Below the pieces are notes generated by a model. The model saw nothing but the letters and a program-made list of their open reading frames with translations. It was not told the DNA's origin and searched no databases. Positions 26,816-35,161 of a stretch of 64,000 nt of DNA are shown here, piece after piece. Location: contig NZ_CP063374.1 of NCBI RefSeq assembly GCF_015160875.1, forward strand, positions 3,720,001 to 3,784,000, in the 5' to 3' direction. The position numbers and the translations under genes are program-made. Numbering within the stretch: position 1 is the first letter of the stretch; each line of letters opens with the position of its first letter. The stretch comes from Streptomyces chromofuscus (GTDB lineage: Bacteria > Actinomycetota > Actinomycetes > Streptomycetales > Streptomycetaceae).

Positions 26816-27247
26816 CTAGACGAGTTTCACGCCGTCGTGGGCGCGGACGGCCGGCGGGGAGGCCGCGTCGAGTGCGTCGAGCACACGGATCGCGTACGCC
26901 TCGTCGGCGAGTTCGATGACTTCTTCGCGGGTGGCCCAGCGCAGTGCGCGGGTCTCGTCCCCAGTGGTGGGAGTACCGTCGGCCGCCTGGCAGCGGAAGA
27001 CGAGGGAGACGATCAAGCCCGTCATGTTCTTGTAGACGCCGGTCAGGGTCGCGGGAAGCTCGATCTTGATGCCGGTCTCTTCGAGGACTTCGCGCTGAAG
27101 AGCTTCGGCGATGGTCTCCTCGCGTTCGAGGACTCCACCCGGAGGTTCCCAGTGGCCGTTGTCGCGGCGCTTGATCAGGAGGGCCCGGCCTTGGTCATCG
27201 ACGATGACCCCGGCGACGCTCACGGAGTGCGGGCGTTCTGTGCTCAC
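26816..27247 (-). CDS. Nudix hydrolase, Pif-like
   Basis: A 143-residue Nudix protein from GTG 27247. The Nudix box GVLEREETIAEALQREVLEETGI fits G-x5-E-x7-REUxEExGU completely. In pSAM2 the Nudix protein Pif gives immunity against redundant transfer and sits next to korSA, exactly as here, so a Pif-like role is likely. Substrate unknown. Divergent from the GntR gene, with an operator between them. Confidence 0.8.
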   Translation of the reverse strand: MSTERPHSVSVAGVIVDDQGRALLIKRRDNGHWEPPGGVLEREETIAEALQREVLEETGIKIELPATLTGVYKNMTGLIVSLVFRCQAADGTPTTGDETRALRWATREEVIELADEAYAIRVLDALDAASPPAVRAHDGVKLV

Positions 27248-27302
27248 GTTCCTCGGCCCTCTCGGCTGACTAGGCTCTCCACGGTAGCAACAAGACTCGC
27301 CC

Positions 27303-27316
27303 ACTCGTCTAGATAC
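27303..27316. promoter_or_regulatory. KorSA-type operator upstream of the GntR gene
   Basis: ACTCGTCTAGATAC directly before the ribosome binding site of the GntR gene: one perfect half-site ACTCGT plus the central CTAG. Position implies autorepression. Confidence 0.6.
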
Positions 27317-27330
27317 CTAAAGGAGTACGC

Positions 27331-28116
27331 ATGGCGTCTCTACCGAGCATTCTCGGCGGCCTCGACCCGACCAGTGATCGTGCCGTCTTCCGGCAGATCG
27401 CCGACCAGCTGCGCGAGGCCATCGACCGTGGGCGATTCAAGGAAGGGGAGAAGCTGCCTTCCGAGGCTGAGCTGGTCGAGCACTACGGGGTTTCCCGGAT
27501 GACGGTCCGGAACTCCTTCTCGATCCTCCAGGGCGAGGGCCTGGTGCACGCCGAGCACGGTCGGGGCGTCTTCGTCCGGCCCCGGCCTCCGGTGCGCCGC
27601 CTCGCCTCCGACCGGTTCGCCCGACGCCACCGCGAGCAGGGCAAGTCCGCGTTCATCGTGGAGGCCGACGCCGCTGGCAGTCACCCCACCGTGGACAGCC
27701 TAGAGGTGAAGGAGGAGAAGGCCGGCCAGGACGTCTCCACCCGACTCGGCTCCGTGCGGCGCGTGCTCGCCCGGCGGCGCCGGTACCTGCTCGACGGCCG
27801 GCCGGTCGAGTTCGCCACGTCGTACCTCCCGCTCGACATCGCCCGCGGTACGCAGATCGCCGAGCCCAACCCGGGCCCCGGCGGCATCTACGCCCGGCTC
27901 GAGGAACTGGGCCACCAACTCGACCACTTCGAGGAGGAGATCCGGGCCCGGATGCCTTCGCCGTCCGAGGTCAAGACGCTGCAACTGGCGTCCGGTGTGC
28001 CGGTGATCCACCTGATCCGTACCGCCTTCGACACCTCGGGGCGGGCTGTGGAGGTCTGCGACACGGTGATGGCGGCCGACGCGTACGTCCTCTCCTACCA
28101 GCTTCCGGCGACCTGA
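27331..28116 (+). CDS. GntR/HutC-family repressor, KorSA-like
   Basis: A 261-residue regulator: N-terminal GntR winged helix (FRQIADQLREAI, KLPSEAELVEHYGVSRMTVRNS, residues about 20-85) and C-terminal UTRA ligand domain (about 105-255). Strong AAAGGAG before ATG 27331. In pSAM2, KorSA represses the activator/replication and transfer genes and its own promoter. Here palindromic ACTCGT-N4-ACGAGT sites occur at five places in the element, including its own leader. Confidence 0.85.
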   Translation: MASLPSILGGLDPTSDRAVFRQIADQLREAIDRGRFKEGEKLPSEAELVEHYGVSRMTVRNSFSILQGEGLVHAEHGRGVFVRPRPPVRRLASDRFARRHREQGKSAFIVEADAAGSHPTVDSLEVKEEKAGQDVSTRLGSVRRVLARRRRYLLDGRPVEFATSYLPLDIARGTQIAEPNPGPGGIYARLEELGHQLDHFEEEIRARMPSPSEVKTLQLASGVPVIHLIRTAFDTSGRAVEVCDTVMAADAYVLSYQLPAT

Positions 28117-28166
28117 TCGGCGGTGCGCGAGGCCACTTCCCCGGACTCGTACACACCGGCATGCAT

Positions 28167-28182
28167 ACTCGTATAGACGAGT
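28167..28182. promoter_or_regulatory. KorSA-type operator, perfect palindrome
   Basis: ACTCGTATAGACGAGT: perfect ACTCGT/ACGAGT arms around ATAG, about 90 bp upstream of the transfer operon. Confidence 0.75.
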
Positions 28183-28240
28183 GGGCAAGCTGTGTGGCAA
28201 GGTGATCCCGTTCCCGACGCTGTCGGGTTCGAAAGATGCA

Positions 28241-28256
28241 TCTTGTCTAGACGAGT
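28241..28256. promoter_or_regulatory. KorSA-type operator, proximal site of the transfer operon
   Basis: TCTTGTCTAGACGAGT: perfect right arm and CTAG centre, one or two changes in the left arm; 16 bp before the TTG start at 28272. Confidence 0.7.
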
Positions 28257-28271
28257 AGATGGGAAGAAGCC

Positions 28272-28628
28272 TTGCGCACCATCCGTGTGGAGACCTCGGC
28301 CGCGACGATCCTGCTGACCGAGGCGCCCGAGCCCAAGGTCCGCGACCGGCAGTCGGGCGAGATCGCGAAGGACGCCGTCAGCGGTGAGGCGCTGATGACG
28401 ATCGGCGTCGTGTACATCGAGGAGGGGGAGTCGTCCCTGATCAAGGTGACCGTTCCGGAGAGCGGGGTGTCGGAAGGGCTCGCCCTCGGTGCCCCGGTCT
28501 CCCTGCCGGGCCTGGTCGCCCGGCCGTGGGAGAGCGTGTTCAACGGCCAGCAGCGCCACGGCATTGCCTACCGGGCCGCCGCCGTCACTCCGGCCGCCTT
28601 CCCGGCCGCCATGGGGGCCACGGCCTGA
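28272..28628 (+). CDS. AICE conserved protein upstream of tra
   Basis: A 118-residue protein with a TTG start (28272) behind GGGAAGAAG. Sequence MRTIRVETSAATILLTE is followed by a beta-rich body; homologous small proteins stand before traSA-type genes in many AICEs, function unknown. Its stop overlaps the tra start (TGATG), implying coupled translation. Two operators lie upstream. Confidence 0.7.
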   Translation: MRTIRVETSAATILLTEAPEPKVRDRQSGEIAKDAVSGEALMTIGVVYIEEGESSLIKVTVPESGVSEGLALGAPVSLPGLVARPWESVFNGQQRHGIAYRAAAVTPAAFPAAMGATA

Positions 28629-30007
28629 TGACTGATCTGGCAACGCTTCTGGAGGTGGGTGGTCCCGTCGCCGCGCTCGGCGGTGGGGCCGCCTACGCCC
28701 GGGCGCGACACCCCGGCGTCTACTGGTCCACGGTCGGCTTACCGGTGTCCACGGTCCGGCTGCTCAGCTCCTACGGCTCCGTCATGGAGGCGTGCGGTCT
28801 GACCGTGGCCCCCTCCCGGCTGCGGGTCCTGGCGGTCAAGGCCACCACTCGCCGTGAAGTCCGGCCCGTCCCGCCGCGCCGGGGGATCATCCGGCCGACC
28901 ACGACGGGGCTGCGGGTCCGCCTGCGGCTCGCCCCGGGGCAGGAACCCGCCGACGTGGCCGCCTCCGCCGAACGGCTGCGGCACGCCTGGGGCGTCCACG
29001 CCGTCTACGTGACCACGATCAAGCCGGGCGTGGTCGAACTGCGGCTCGTCGGCTTCGACGTGCTGCGGCGGGTGCGCATGCCGCGCAAACTCCGCCCGTA
29101 CCTGCTCCAGGTGCCGGTCGCGCTGCGCGAGGACGCCACTCCGTTCATACGCGACTACCGCACCGTGCCGCACCAACTCACCCTCGGTGCCACGCTGTCC
29201 GGCAAGTCCATGTACCTACGGCACCTCGTCGCCGGCCTCGCCCGCCAACCCGTCGCCCTGGTCGGCATCGACTGCAAGCGGGGCGTGGAACTGGCGCCCT
29301 TCGCCCCGCGCCTGTCGGCGCTCGCCACCGACCCGGAGCAGGCCGCCGAACTGCTGCCCGTGCTCATCAAGGAGATGGAGGACCGGTACGACCTGATCAA
29401 GGCCCGGCAGGGCATCGCGCCGATCACGCCGGACGAGGAGATCACCTCCGACATCTGGGGCCTGCCCGAGCATGAACGCCCGGTACCCGTCGTGCTGTTC
29501 GTCGACGAGGTGGCCGAACTCTTCCTCGTCGCCACGAAGAAGGACGAGGAACGCCGGGACGAGATGGTCACCCAGCTCCTCCGGCTCGCTCAGCTCGGCC
29601 GTGCTGCCGGTATCTACCTGGAGGTCTGCGGCCAGCGCTTCGGCGCCGAGCTGGGCAAGGGCGCGACCATGCTGCGCGCCCAGCTGACCGGCCGCGTCTG
29701 CCACCGCGTCAACGACGAAGCCTCCGCCAAGATGACGCTCGGCGACATCGCCCCCGAGGCGGTCTCCGCAGCCTGCGCCATCGCCCCCGAACGGCCCGGC
29801 CTCGCCGTGGCCGGTGACACCTCCGGCGGCTGGTCCCGCATCCGCACGCCGTACCTATCCCTCGGCGACGCCGCCGAGACCTGCCGCGAGTCGGCCCACC
29901 TGGTCCCCGACCTGCCCGCGCTCAAGCCCTTCCGGCCCGACGTGCCCGTACGGCCGCCCGTCGAGACACCGGGCCCGGTCGTGCGCGTCCGCCCGGTGAC
30001 CGACTGA
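28628..30007 (+). CDS. FtsK/SpoIIIE-type transfer protein, TraSA-like
   Basis: A 459-residue DNA translocase. Walker A is GATLSGKS (about residue 186), Walker B VVLFVDEVAEL (about 290), followed by the LLRLAQLGRAAGIYLEVCGQR segment of FtsK-like plasmid Tra proteins. The N-terminal part is short and weakly hydrophobic. In pSAM2-type elements this single protein moves double-stranded DNA between mycelial cells. Intact frame. Confidence 0.9.
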   Translation: MTDLATLLEVGGPVAALGGGAAYARARHPGVYWSTVGLPVSTVRLLSSYGSVMEACGLTVAPSRLRVLAVKATTRREVRPVPPRRGIIRPTTTGLRVRLRLAPGQEPADVAASAERLRHAWGVHAVYVTTIKPGVVELRLVGFDVLRRVRMPRKLRPYLLQVPVALREDATPFIRDYRTVPHQLTLGATLSGKSMYLRHLVAGLARQPVALVGIDCKRGVELAPFAPRLSALATDPEQAAELLPVLIKEMEDRYDLIKARQGIAPITPDEEITSDIWGLPEHERPVPVVLFVDEVAELFLVATKKDEERRDEMVTQLLRLAQLGRAAGIYLEVCGQRFGAELGKGATMLRAQLTGRVCHRVNDEASAKMTLGDIAPEAVSAACAIAPERPGLAVAGDTSGGWSRIRTPYLSLGDAAETCRESAHLVPDLPALKPFRPDVPVRPPVETPGPVVRVRPVTD

Positions 30008-30095
30008 CCCGCTTCGTCACGCATCCCCAGTCGGCGTGACCGCCTCACGCCATGTCCCTACCCCTCCCATGCCCGAATCCGGAAGGAGCCGCAGC

Positions 30096-30758
30096 ATGCG
30101 CGCCCACCTGGCCCGTGTCGACGCGGTGCTCGTCCAAGCGGTCATCGCCGCCGCGCTGTCCTTCGCCCACCTGCACGACGTCGCCTTGGCGGCCGGACAG
30201 GACGGGTGGAAGGCGTGGGCCTATCCCGTCTCCGTCGACCTGCTGCTCGTCGCCGCCTGGCGCCGACTGCGCTCAGGGGAGGCGAAAGCGGCCGGATGGT
30301 GCTGGTTCCTGATCGCCCTCGCCGCTTCCCTGGGGGCCAACGTCGCTACCGCCGGGCTGCTCGACCTGGACGACGTGCCGGCCTGGCTCCGCATCCTCGT
30401 CGCGGGCTGGCCCGCGGTCGCCTTCCTCGGCGGAACCCTCCTCGCCCACTCGACACCGACCACGCACGACGAGACCAGTGACGCCGTGGGTCAGGAGACG
30501 CCCGAGGACATCGGGGACCAGGAGGACGCGCCCGATCCCGCACCGGAACCCCCGGCGCCTCCGGCAATCGAGTCGGCACCGGCTCCACCTCCGATCTCGC
30601 CGCCGGTCGCCGTCCCGGCCGCCCTGGTCGAGCACGCCCGCAAAGTCGCCGCCGAGCACCACGCCCGCACCGGAACGGCCATCGACACCCCGACCCTGCG
30701 CGCCCGCCTCGGCGTCCCTCCGCCCATGGCCGACGCCATCGCCGCCCAGCTCACCTGA
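30096..30758 (+). CDS. DUF2637 membrane protein, spread (Spd) type
   Basis: A 220-residue protein; ATG 30096 follows GGAAGGAG. Four transmembrane helices in the first 120 residues (VQAVIAAALSFAHLHDVAL, WAYPVSVDLLLVAAW, WFLIALAASLGANVATAGLL, LVAGWPAVAFLGGTLL) form the DUF2637 domain; then a Pro/Glu-rich linker and a small C-terminal helix-turn-helix-like end. Such SpdB-like proteins act in intramycelial spread of Streptomyces plasmids. Confidence 0.8.
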   Translation: MRAHLARVDAVLVQAVIAAALSFAHLHDVALAAGQDGWKAWAYPVSVDLLLVAAWRRLRSGEAKAAGWCWFLIALAASLGANVATAGLLDLDDVPAWLRILVAGWPAVAFLGGTLLAHSTPTTHDETSDAVGQETPEDIGDQEDAPDPAPEPPAPPAIESAPAPPPISPPVAVPAALVEHARKVAAEHHARTGTAIDTPTLRARLGVPPPMADAIAAQLT

Positions 30759-30774
30759 CCGACAAAGGAGAACC

Positions 30775-30957
30775 ATGCCTCTCTGCTTCAACACGGCCGC
30801 CGACTACCTCGAAGCGGCCCGCGAGATGGCCGTAAGCGGTCGGCGGGCGCTCGCTCGGCTCCTCGCCGAAGAAGCTGCCGACCGCACGTCGGACCCCGGG
30901 GAAGCCGTTCGGATCCTGCGCGAATTCTCTGACCCAAGCGAGCGGCAGGAGGACTGA
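30775..30957 (+). CDS. Small AICE hypothetical protein
   Basis: A 60-residue helical protein with a strong AAAGGAG before ATG 30775. MPLCFNTAADYLEAAREMA then Ala/Arg-rich helices. Conserved in position between spd genes in related elements, function unknown. Confidence 0.65.
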   Translation: MPLCFNTAADYLEAAREMAVSGRRALARLLAEEAADRTSDPGEAVRILREFSDPSERQED

Positions 30958-30962
30958 CATCC

Positions 30963-31154
30963 ATGCCCGCACCAAAGCGCTTCCGCTCCGTCACCCGCAT
31001 CGGACCCGTCCAGGTCGGCACGTCCTACGACGGCCGCGGCCGGGAGAAGCACACCGCCGCCTGCACGGCCCCGCGCTGCGGCTTCTCCGCCGACTACGAC
31101 AGCCGCGCCGCCGCCGAGCTGGCCGCCCGAACCCACCGTTGCCCCATCCGCTGA
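30963..31154 (+). CDS. Mobile-element transfer protein, zinc-finger-like
   Basis: A 63-residue basic protein, MPAPKRFRSVTRIGPVQVGTSY..., with CTAPRCGFSADYDSRAAAELAARTHRC: a Cys-x4-Cys and a distal His/Cys pair that could bind zinc. Families annotated as mobile element transfer proteins in Streptomyces look like this. Inside the tra-spd operon. Confidence 0.75.
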   Translation: MPAPKRFRSVTRIGPVQVGTSYDGRGREKHTAACTAPRCGFSADYDSRAAAELAARTHRCPIR

Positions 31155-31169
31155 AAGGACCCGCACACC

Positions 31170-31364
31170 GTGACCGTCAGCCTCCCGCTCGTCGTCCTCC
31201 TCGGCTTCTTCGCCTGGGGAGCGGTCAAGTTCCTCGGCGTCCGCACGTGGATCGTCGTCCTGATCGCCCTCTTCGGCTTCTGGCTCTCGGACACCTTCCT
31301 GGCCCCCGCCATCGAGTCCGGCACGCGCTCCGGCGTGGACATCGTCAACGGCTCATATGACTAG
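31170..31364 (+). CDS. Small membrane protein of the spd cluster
   Basis: A 64-residue protein with GTG start and two transmembrane helices (LPLVVLLGFFAWGAVKFL and TWIVVLIALFGFWLSDTFL). Typical of Spd-type accessory proteins. Its 3' end overlaps an operator for the next gene. Confidence 0.7.
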   Translation: MTVSLPLVVLLGFFAWGAVKFLGVRTWIVVLIALFGFWLSDTFLAPAIESGTRSGVDIVNGSYD

Positions 31365-31370
31365 ACGAGT
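31355..31370. promoter_or_regulatory. KorSA-type operator before spdD-rep
   Basis: ATATGACTAGACGAGT: perfect right arm ACGAGT and CTAG centre. It lies 20 bp before spdD, so spdD and rep would be controlled together by the GntR repressor. Confidence 0.65.
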
Positions 31371-31389
31371 AGGCAAGGAGAGCTTCGCC

Positions 31390-31635
31390 GTGTTCCTGCC
31401 CAAGTACCCCGACAGCCCGACGCCGCCGCCCGCGCACAACCACACCGTGGCCGACCAGGCTCCCGCGCGGCGGCCGGCCCCTCAGATCTCCATCAGCACC
31501 GGAGCGGTCGCGGCCGTCCTCGTCGGCGGCGTCGTGCTGACCGCGCTCCTGGCCGCCGTCGCCGTCACGGCCGTCTCCGTGGCCGTCGCCGCCGTGGTCC
31601 TGCGCTCGCTGCTCCGCGACCAGCACCGCCGCTGA
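31390..31635 (+). CDS. SpdD-like membrane protein
   Basis: An 81-residue protein from GTG 31390 (MFLPKYPDSPTPPP) behind AAGGAG; a longer start at ATG 31357 would overlap the operator. One long hydrophobic segment (AVAAVLVGGVVLTALLAAVAV) and a basic C-terminus. Matches SpdD proteins preceding rep in pSAM2-like elements. Confidence 0.75.
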   Translation: MFLPKYPDSPTPPPAHNHTVADQAPARRPAPQISISTGAVAAVLVGGVVLTALLAAVAVTAVSVAVAAVVLRSLLRDQHRR

Positions 31636-31725
31636 CGCACCGGACCCCCGGGGCGGCCTCGATACCGCCAAGCATCCGCCGCCCCGGGGACCGTCTCCCT
31701 CCAGCCGAACCAGAAGGAGAAAGCC

Positions 31726-33084
31726 ATCATCACCCGCGCCACTCCGCCCCCGCTCCAGGAACTCGGCGAACTGGCCGCCCTCGGCACCATGCCCGCCCTC
31801 CTGCGCCAACTCGCCGGTCTCGGCGGCTGCACGCACCCGATCCGCCTCGACGGCCACCGCACCGAGTACGCCGTGAACACCCGCACCGGCGAGATCGGCA
31901 ACGTCCTCCACCACCTCGACTCCTCCAGCCTCCCGGCCGGTCACCTCCTGGTCCGCTGCAACAACCGCCGCACCACCCGGTGCGCGGCCTGCGCCGAGGT
32001 GTACCGCCGCGACACCTTCCACCTGATCACCTCCGGACTGCGCGGCGGCAAGGGCGTCCCCGAACGCGTCGCCGCCCACCCGCGCGTCTTCGCCACCTTC
32101 ACGGCTCCCAGCTTCGGCCCGGTCCACAACCGCCCCACCGGCCCGGCCGGAGCGGTCCGCCGCTGCCGCTGCGGCACACTCCACGACCAGGACGACCCCG
32201 CCCTCGCCACCCCGCTCGACCCGGACACCTACGACTACGAAGCGGCCGTGCTCTGGAACGCGCACGCCGGTCCGCTGTGGCGGCGCTTCTCCATCTACCT
32301 GCGCCGGGAGGTCGCCAAGCGCGCCGGACTCACCCAGCGGGACTTTCGCGAGCACGCCCGGGTGTCCTTCGCCAAGGTCGCCGAGTACCAGAAGCGCGGG
32401 GCCGTCCACTTCCACGCCGTCATCCGCATCGACGGCCCCGAGGGCGGCAACACCCCGCCGCCCGCCTGGGCCACCGCCGAGCTGCTGACCGACGCCATCC
32501 GGGCCGCCGCTGCCGCCACCCGCGTGGACGGCCCGTTCATCGACGGCCGCGCCCACGCCTTCGCCTTCGGCCGACAGCTCGACGTCCGCACCATCCGCTC
32601 GGCCGACTTCGACGGCGGCCAGGAACTGACCGAACGGGCCGTCGCCGCGTACATCGCCAAGTACGCCACCAAGGGCGCCGAGACGGCGACGGGAGCTCTG
32701 GACCGGCCGTTGAGGTTCCTCGCCGAACTCGCCCAGCTCGACATCAACGACCACGCCCGCCGCCTCATCCGCACCGCCTGGACCCTCGGCGCGCGTAAGG
32801 ACCTCGAACACCTCCGCCTGCGCGCCTGGGCCCACATGCTCGGCTTCCGCGGCCACTTCTCCACCAAGTCCCGCCGCTACTCCACCACCCTCGGCGCCCT
32901 CCGCGACGCCCGCGCCGAATGGCGCCGCGCACAAGCTCTGGAAGCGGCCGAGACCGACCCGGACACGACCCTCGTCCTCGCCCACTGGGTCTACGCCGGA
33001 ACCGGCCTCACCGGCGCCGAAGCCTGGCTCGCGGAAACACTCGAACCCGCCCCCGGAACGGAAGGAGAGCCCACCCATGGGTAG
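31726..33084 (+). CDS. Rolling-circle replication initiator, RepSA-like, with ATC at the expected start
   Basis: Homology reaches upstream to codon 31726, where GAAGGAG plus 6 nt is followed by ATC ATC ACC; the first ATG in frame is only at 31789 with no ribosome binding site. From 31726 it is 452 residues. Cys-rich zinc-finger part (CNNRRTTRCAACAEVYRRD), HUH-like motif GAVHFHAVIRID and the downstream Tyr motif YIAKYATKGAE mark a rolling-circle Rep as in pSAM2. The gene is otherwise intact and overlaps xis by 8 bp. Confidence 0.8.
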   Translation: MITRATPPPLQELGELAALGTMPALLRQLAGLGGCTHPIRLDGHRTEYAVNTRTGEIGNVLHHLDSSSLPAGHLLVRCNNRRTTRCAACAEVYRRDTFHLITSGLRGGKGVPERVAAHPRVFATFTAPSFGPVHNRPTGPAGAVRRCRCGTLHDQDDPALATPLDPDTYDYEAAVLWNAHAGPLWRRFSIYLRREVAKRAGLTQRDFREHARVSFAKVAEYQKRGAVHFHAVIRIDGPEGGNTPPPAWATAELLTDAIRAAAAATRVDGPFIDGRAHAFAFGRQLDVRTIRSADFDGGQELTERAVAAYIAKYATKGAETATGALDRPLRFLAELAQLDINDHARRLIRTAWTLGARKDLEHLRLRAWAHMLGFRGHFSTKSRRYSTTLGALRDARAEWRRAQALEAAETDPDTTLVLAHWVYAGTGLTGAEAWLAETLEPAPGTEGEPTHG

Positions 33085-33316
33085 CCGTCGCCTCGCTGTC
33101 GCGGAAGCGGCCTCCGAGCCGCGTGGTCTGCCGTCGCGGTACCTGACTCCTGACGACCTGGTGGCGATGTTCGACCTGCCCAGCGTCGAGACGGTCTACC
33201 AGTGGCGCCGCAAGCGCACCGGTCCTCGTGGCTTCCGGGTCGGTCGGCACCTGCGCTACGACCCTGCGGACGTCCAAGCCTGGGTCGAGTCCCTGCGGGA
33301 AGGGGCTGCCGCCTGA
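33077..33316 (+). CDS. Excisionase, helix-turn-helix Xis
   Basis: A 79-residue MerR-type HTH protein: YLTPDDLVAMFDLPSVETVYQWRRKRTGPRGFRVGRHLRYDPADVQAWV contains the helix-turn-helix and wing typical of AICE excisionases, which direct integrase to excise. Overlaps rep at its start and int at its end (TGATG). Confidence 0.88.
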   Translation: MGSRRLAVAEAASEPRGLPSRYLTPDDLVAMFDLPSVETVYQWRRKRTGPRGFRVGRHLRYDPADVQAWVESLREGAAA

Positions 33317-34535
33317 TGGCCGGGCACATTCAAGATCGCTGGTACCGGACCGAGACTGGCCCGGACGGGAAGGTGCGCAAGGTCAAGACCGAGCGCTACG
33401 GGTCCGGCCTCCGCTACCGCGCCCGCTACGTCGGCCCGGACGGCACGGAGAAGTCCAAGAGCTTCCCCGACCGTCAGAAGCGGCTCGCCGATCAGTGGCT
33501 GGCGCACATCGAGGCGGACATGGCGCGCGGGCAGTACATCGACCCGCGCGCCGCTCGGATCACCTTCCAGCAGTACGCCGAACACTGGGTCACCACGCAG
33601 GGCGCCGACCCGAACACCCAGGCCTCGATGGAGTCGCAGCTGCGGCTGCACGCCTTCCCCTACCTCGGCTCGCGCCCGCTCGGCTCCTTCCAGCCGGCGC
33701 ACATCCGCGACTGGGTGCGACAGTTGCAGGAGAACGGCATCCGCGGGTCGTACGCCCGGACGATCTACTCCAACGTGCGCGCGGCCTCAGCGCGGCGGTG
33801 GACGACGGCCACCTTCCCCGCAACCCGTGTGCGGCCCGGTCCGTCCGTCCGCCGACCGTCGACAGCAAGCGGATCGTGCCCTGGACGCCCGAGCGGGTCT
33901 TCGCCGTCCGGGCCGCCATGCCCGAGCGCTACCAAGCCATGGTCGACCTGGGCGGCGGCTGCGGGCTGCGCCAGGGCGAGATCCTGGGCGTGGCCGTCGA
34001 CGCGATCGACTTCGAGTCGGACACGCTCCACGTGGTCCAGCAACTGAAGCTCAGCCGCAGCAAGGCCGTGTTCGCCCCTCCCAAGGGCGGCAAGCTCCGG
34101 GACGTCCCGCTCCCCCGGCCAGTCGCGGATGCCCTCCGCGTTCACATGACGCGGTTCCCGCCCGTCAAGATCACGTTGCCATGGAAGGTGGCGGACGGTC
34201 CGCCCGTGACCAAGCGGCTGCTCTTTACGGGACCGCGCGGCGGACATGTATGGCGTACGTCACTCAACGAGGAGGCGTGGAAGTCAGCACTCGCGAGCGC
34301 TGGTGTGATCCCCGACCGGAAGCCCGGTGAGCCCTACGCGGAGTCTCGCGAGAACGGCATGCACGCCCTCCGCCACTTCTACGCCTCGGTGCTCCTGGAC
34401 GCGGGGGAGAACATCAAGGCCCTCGCCGAGTACCTCGGCCACTCGGACCCCGGCCTGACGCTCCGCGTGTACGCGCACCTCATGCCGTCCAGCCAGGAGC
34501 GCACCCGCAAGGCGATTGCGGCCGTCTTCGCTTGA
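33316..34535 (+). pseudogene. Tyrosine integrase with a frameshift
   Basis: Starts MAGHIQDRWYRTE at 33316. The N-terminal arm-binding and SAM-like domain reads well to about residue 156 (YARTIYSNVRAA), then homology jumps frame at 33781-33787 (LSAAVDDGHLPRNPCAAR); one missing base explains it. The catalytic half is complete: Arg in GLRQGEI, HALRHFYASVL (H-x-x-R), LGHSDP (His) and Tyr in RVYAHLMP. As read, translation would stop at 34047 without the catalytic part, so no active integrase is made unless this is a sequencing error. Confidence 0.85.
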
Positions 34536-34563
34536 CCTGCAGACCCCTGCGCCTCGGATCTCA

Positions 34564-34760
34564 TCCGTGAACATGGTCCGTGAACTTTGGTCCGTGAACT
34601 TTGGTCCGTGAACTTTGGTCCGGCTCGGCAAAGTTGCGCCACACAATTCGCGGACCACAGCATTTGAATTCACCATCCGTGAACATTGGTCCGACTCGAC
34701 GAAGTCGCGCCACACAATTCGCGGACCACAGCATTTGAATTCACCATCCGTGAACATTGG
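34564..34760. repeat. Six iterons of TCCGTGAAC(A/T)TTGG beside int
   Basis: Copies at 34564 (one base shorter), 34577, 34591, 34605, 34676 and 34747; four are head to tail with a 13-14 nt period. Position just after int suggests arm-type integrase sites, or Xis sites, of the attachment region. Confidence 0.7.
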
Positions 34761-34790
34761 TCCGACTCGACGAAGTCGCGCCACACAATT
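34636..34790. repeat. 71-bp tandem repeat, 2.2 copies
   Basis: Units 34636-34706 and 34707-34777, with a partial unit to about 34790. Each contains one iteron and the palindromic pair GGACC ... GGTCC. AT-richer than the surroundings. Confidence 0.85.
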
Positions 34791-35087
34791 CTCGACCGTA
34801 CCCGCCCGGCCGGGTGGGTGGCCACCCACCTGCCCTCCCGCCCGCCCGGCCGGCCGCCCGGCCGACCACCCGCCCGGCCGGGCACCTGGCTACCTCTGCA
34901 GCCCGGCATAGGCGACCGGATTTAAGGAAACAGGGCGGGCGGGAAACAAGGTTCAGCAGAAGGCTCGACGGCTTAAGCCTATCGACCGACCAGACGCCGA
35001 TACGGAGGCATCAGTTCCGCAACTGTGCAGTAATTTGCACGACATGACAGCGGTGCCATATCGTCCAGATCGCTAGTGGGGAAGCGA
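34791..35087. other. Non-coding end of the AICE region
   Basis: About 300 bp: first a very GC-rich stretch of repeated GCCCGGCCGG units (34795-34890) able to form many hairpins, then less biased sequence. No gene supported. Confidence 0.5.
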
Positions 35088-35117
35088 GAAGGCCACCCAG
35101 GGCAATGGGTGGCCTTC
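35088..35117. terminator. Perfect 12-bp hairpin
   Basis: Arms GAAGGCCACCCA (35088-35099) and TGGGTGGCCTTC (35106-35117), 6-nt loop. It probably shields the small gene at 35162 from upstream transcription. Confidence 0.7.
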
Positions 35118-35161
35118 GATCTCCATTAGTGCCTTTTCGTTGCGACAACTAGGAGGAACCC

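Larger units (their letters stand above)
26300..34777. mobile_element. pSAM2-like AICE module, probably defective
   Basis: Gene content and order (Nudix/pif-like, korSA-like, traSA-like, spd genes, repSA-like, xis, int, repeats) match the pSAM2 group of actinomycete integrative and conjugative elements, which excise, replicate by rolling circle and transfer double-stranded DNA through an FtsK-like Tra protein. The frameshifted integrase and odd rep start suggest it is now fixed in the chromosome. Ends are approximate. Confidence 0.8.

Noticed and set aside
31345..33078. 577-codon minus-strand frame across rep
   Set aside because: Gly/Ala/Val-rich antisense artefact of the RepSA-like gene.
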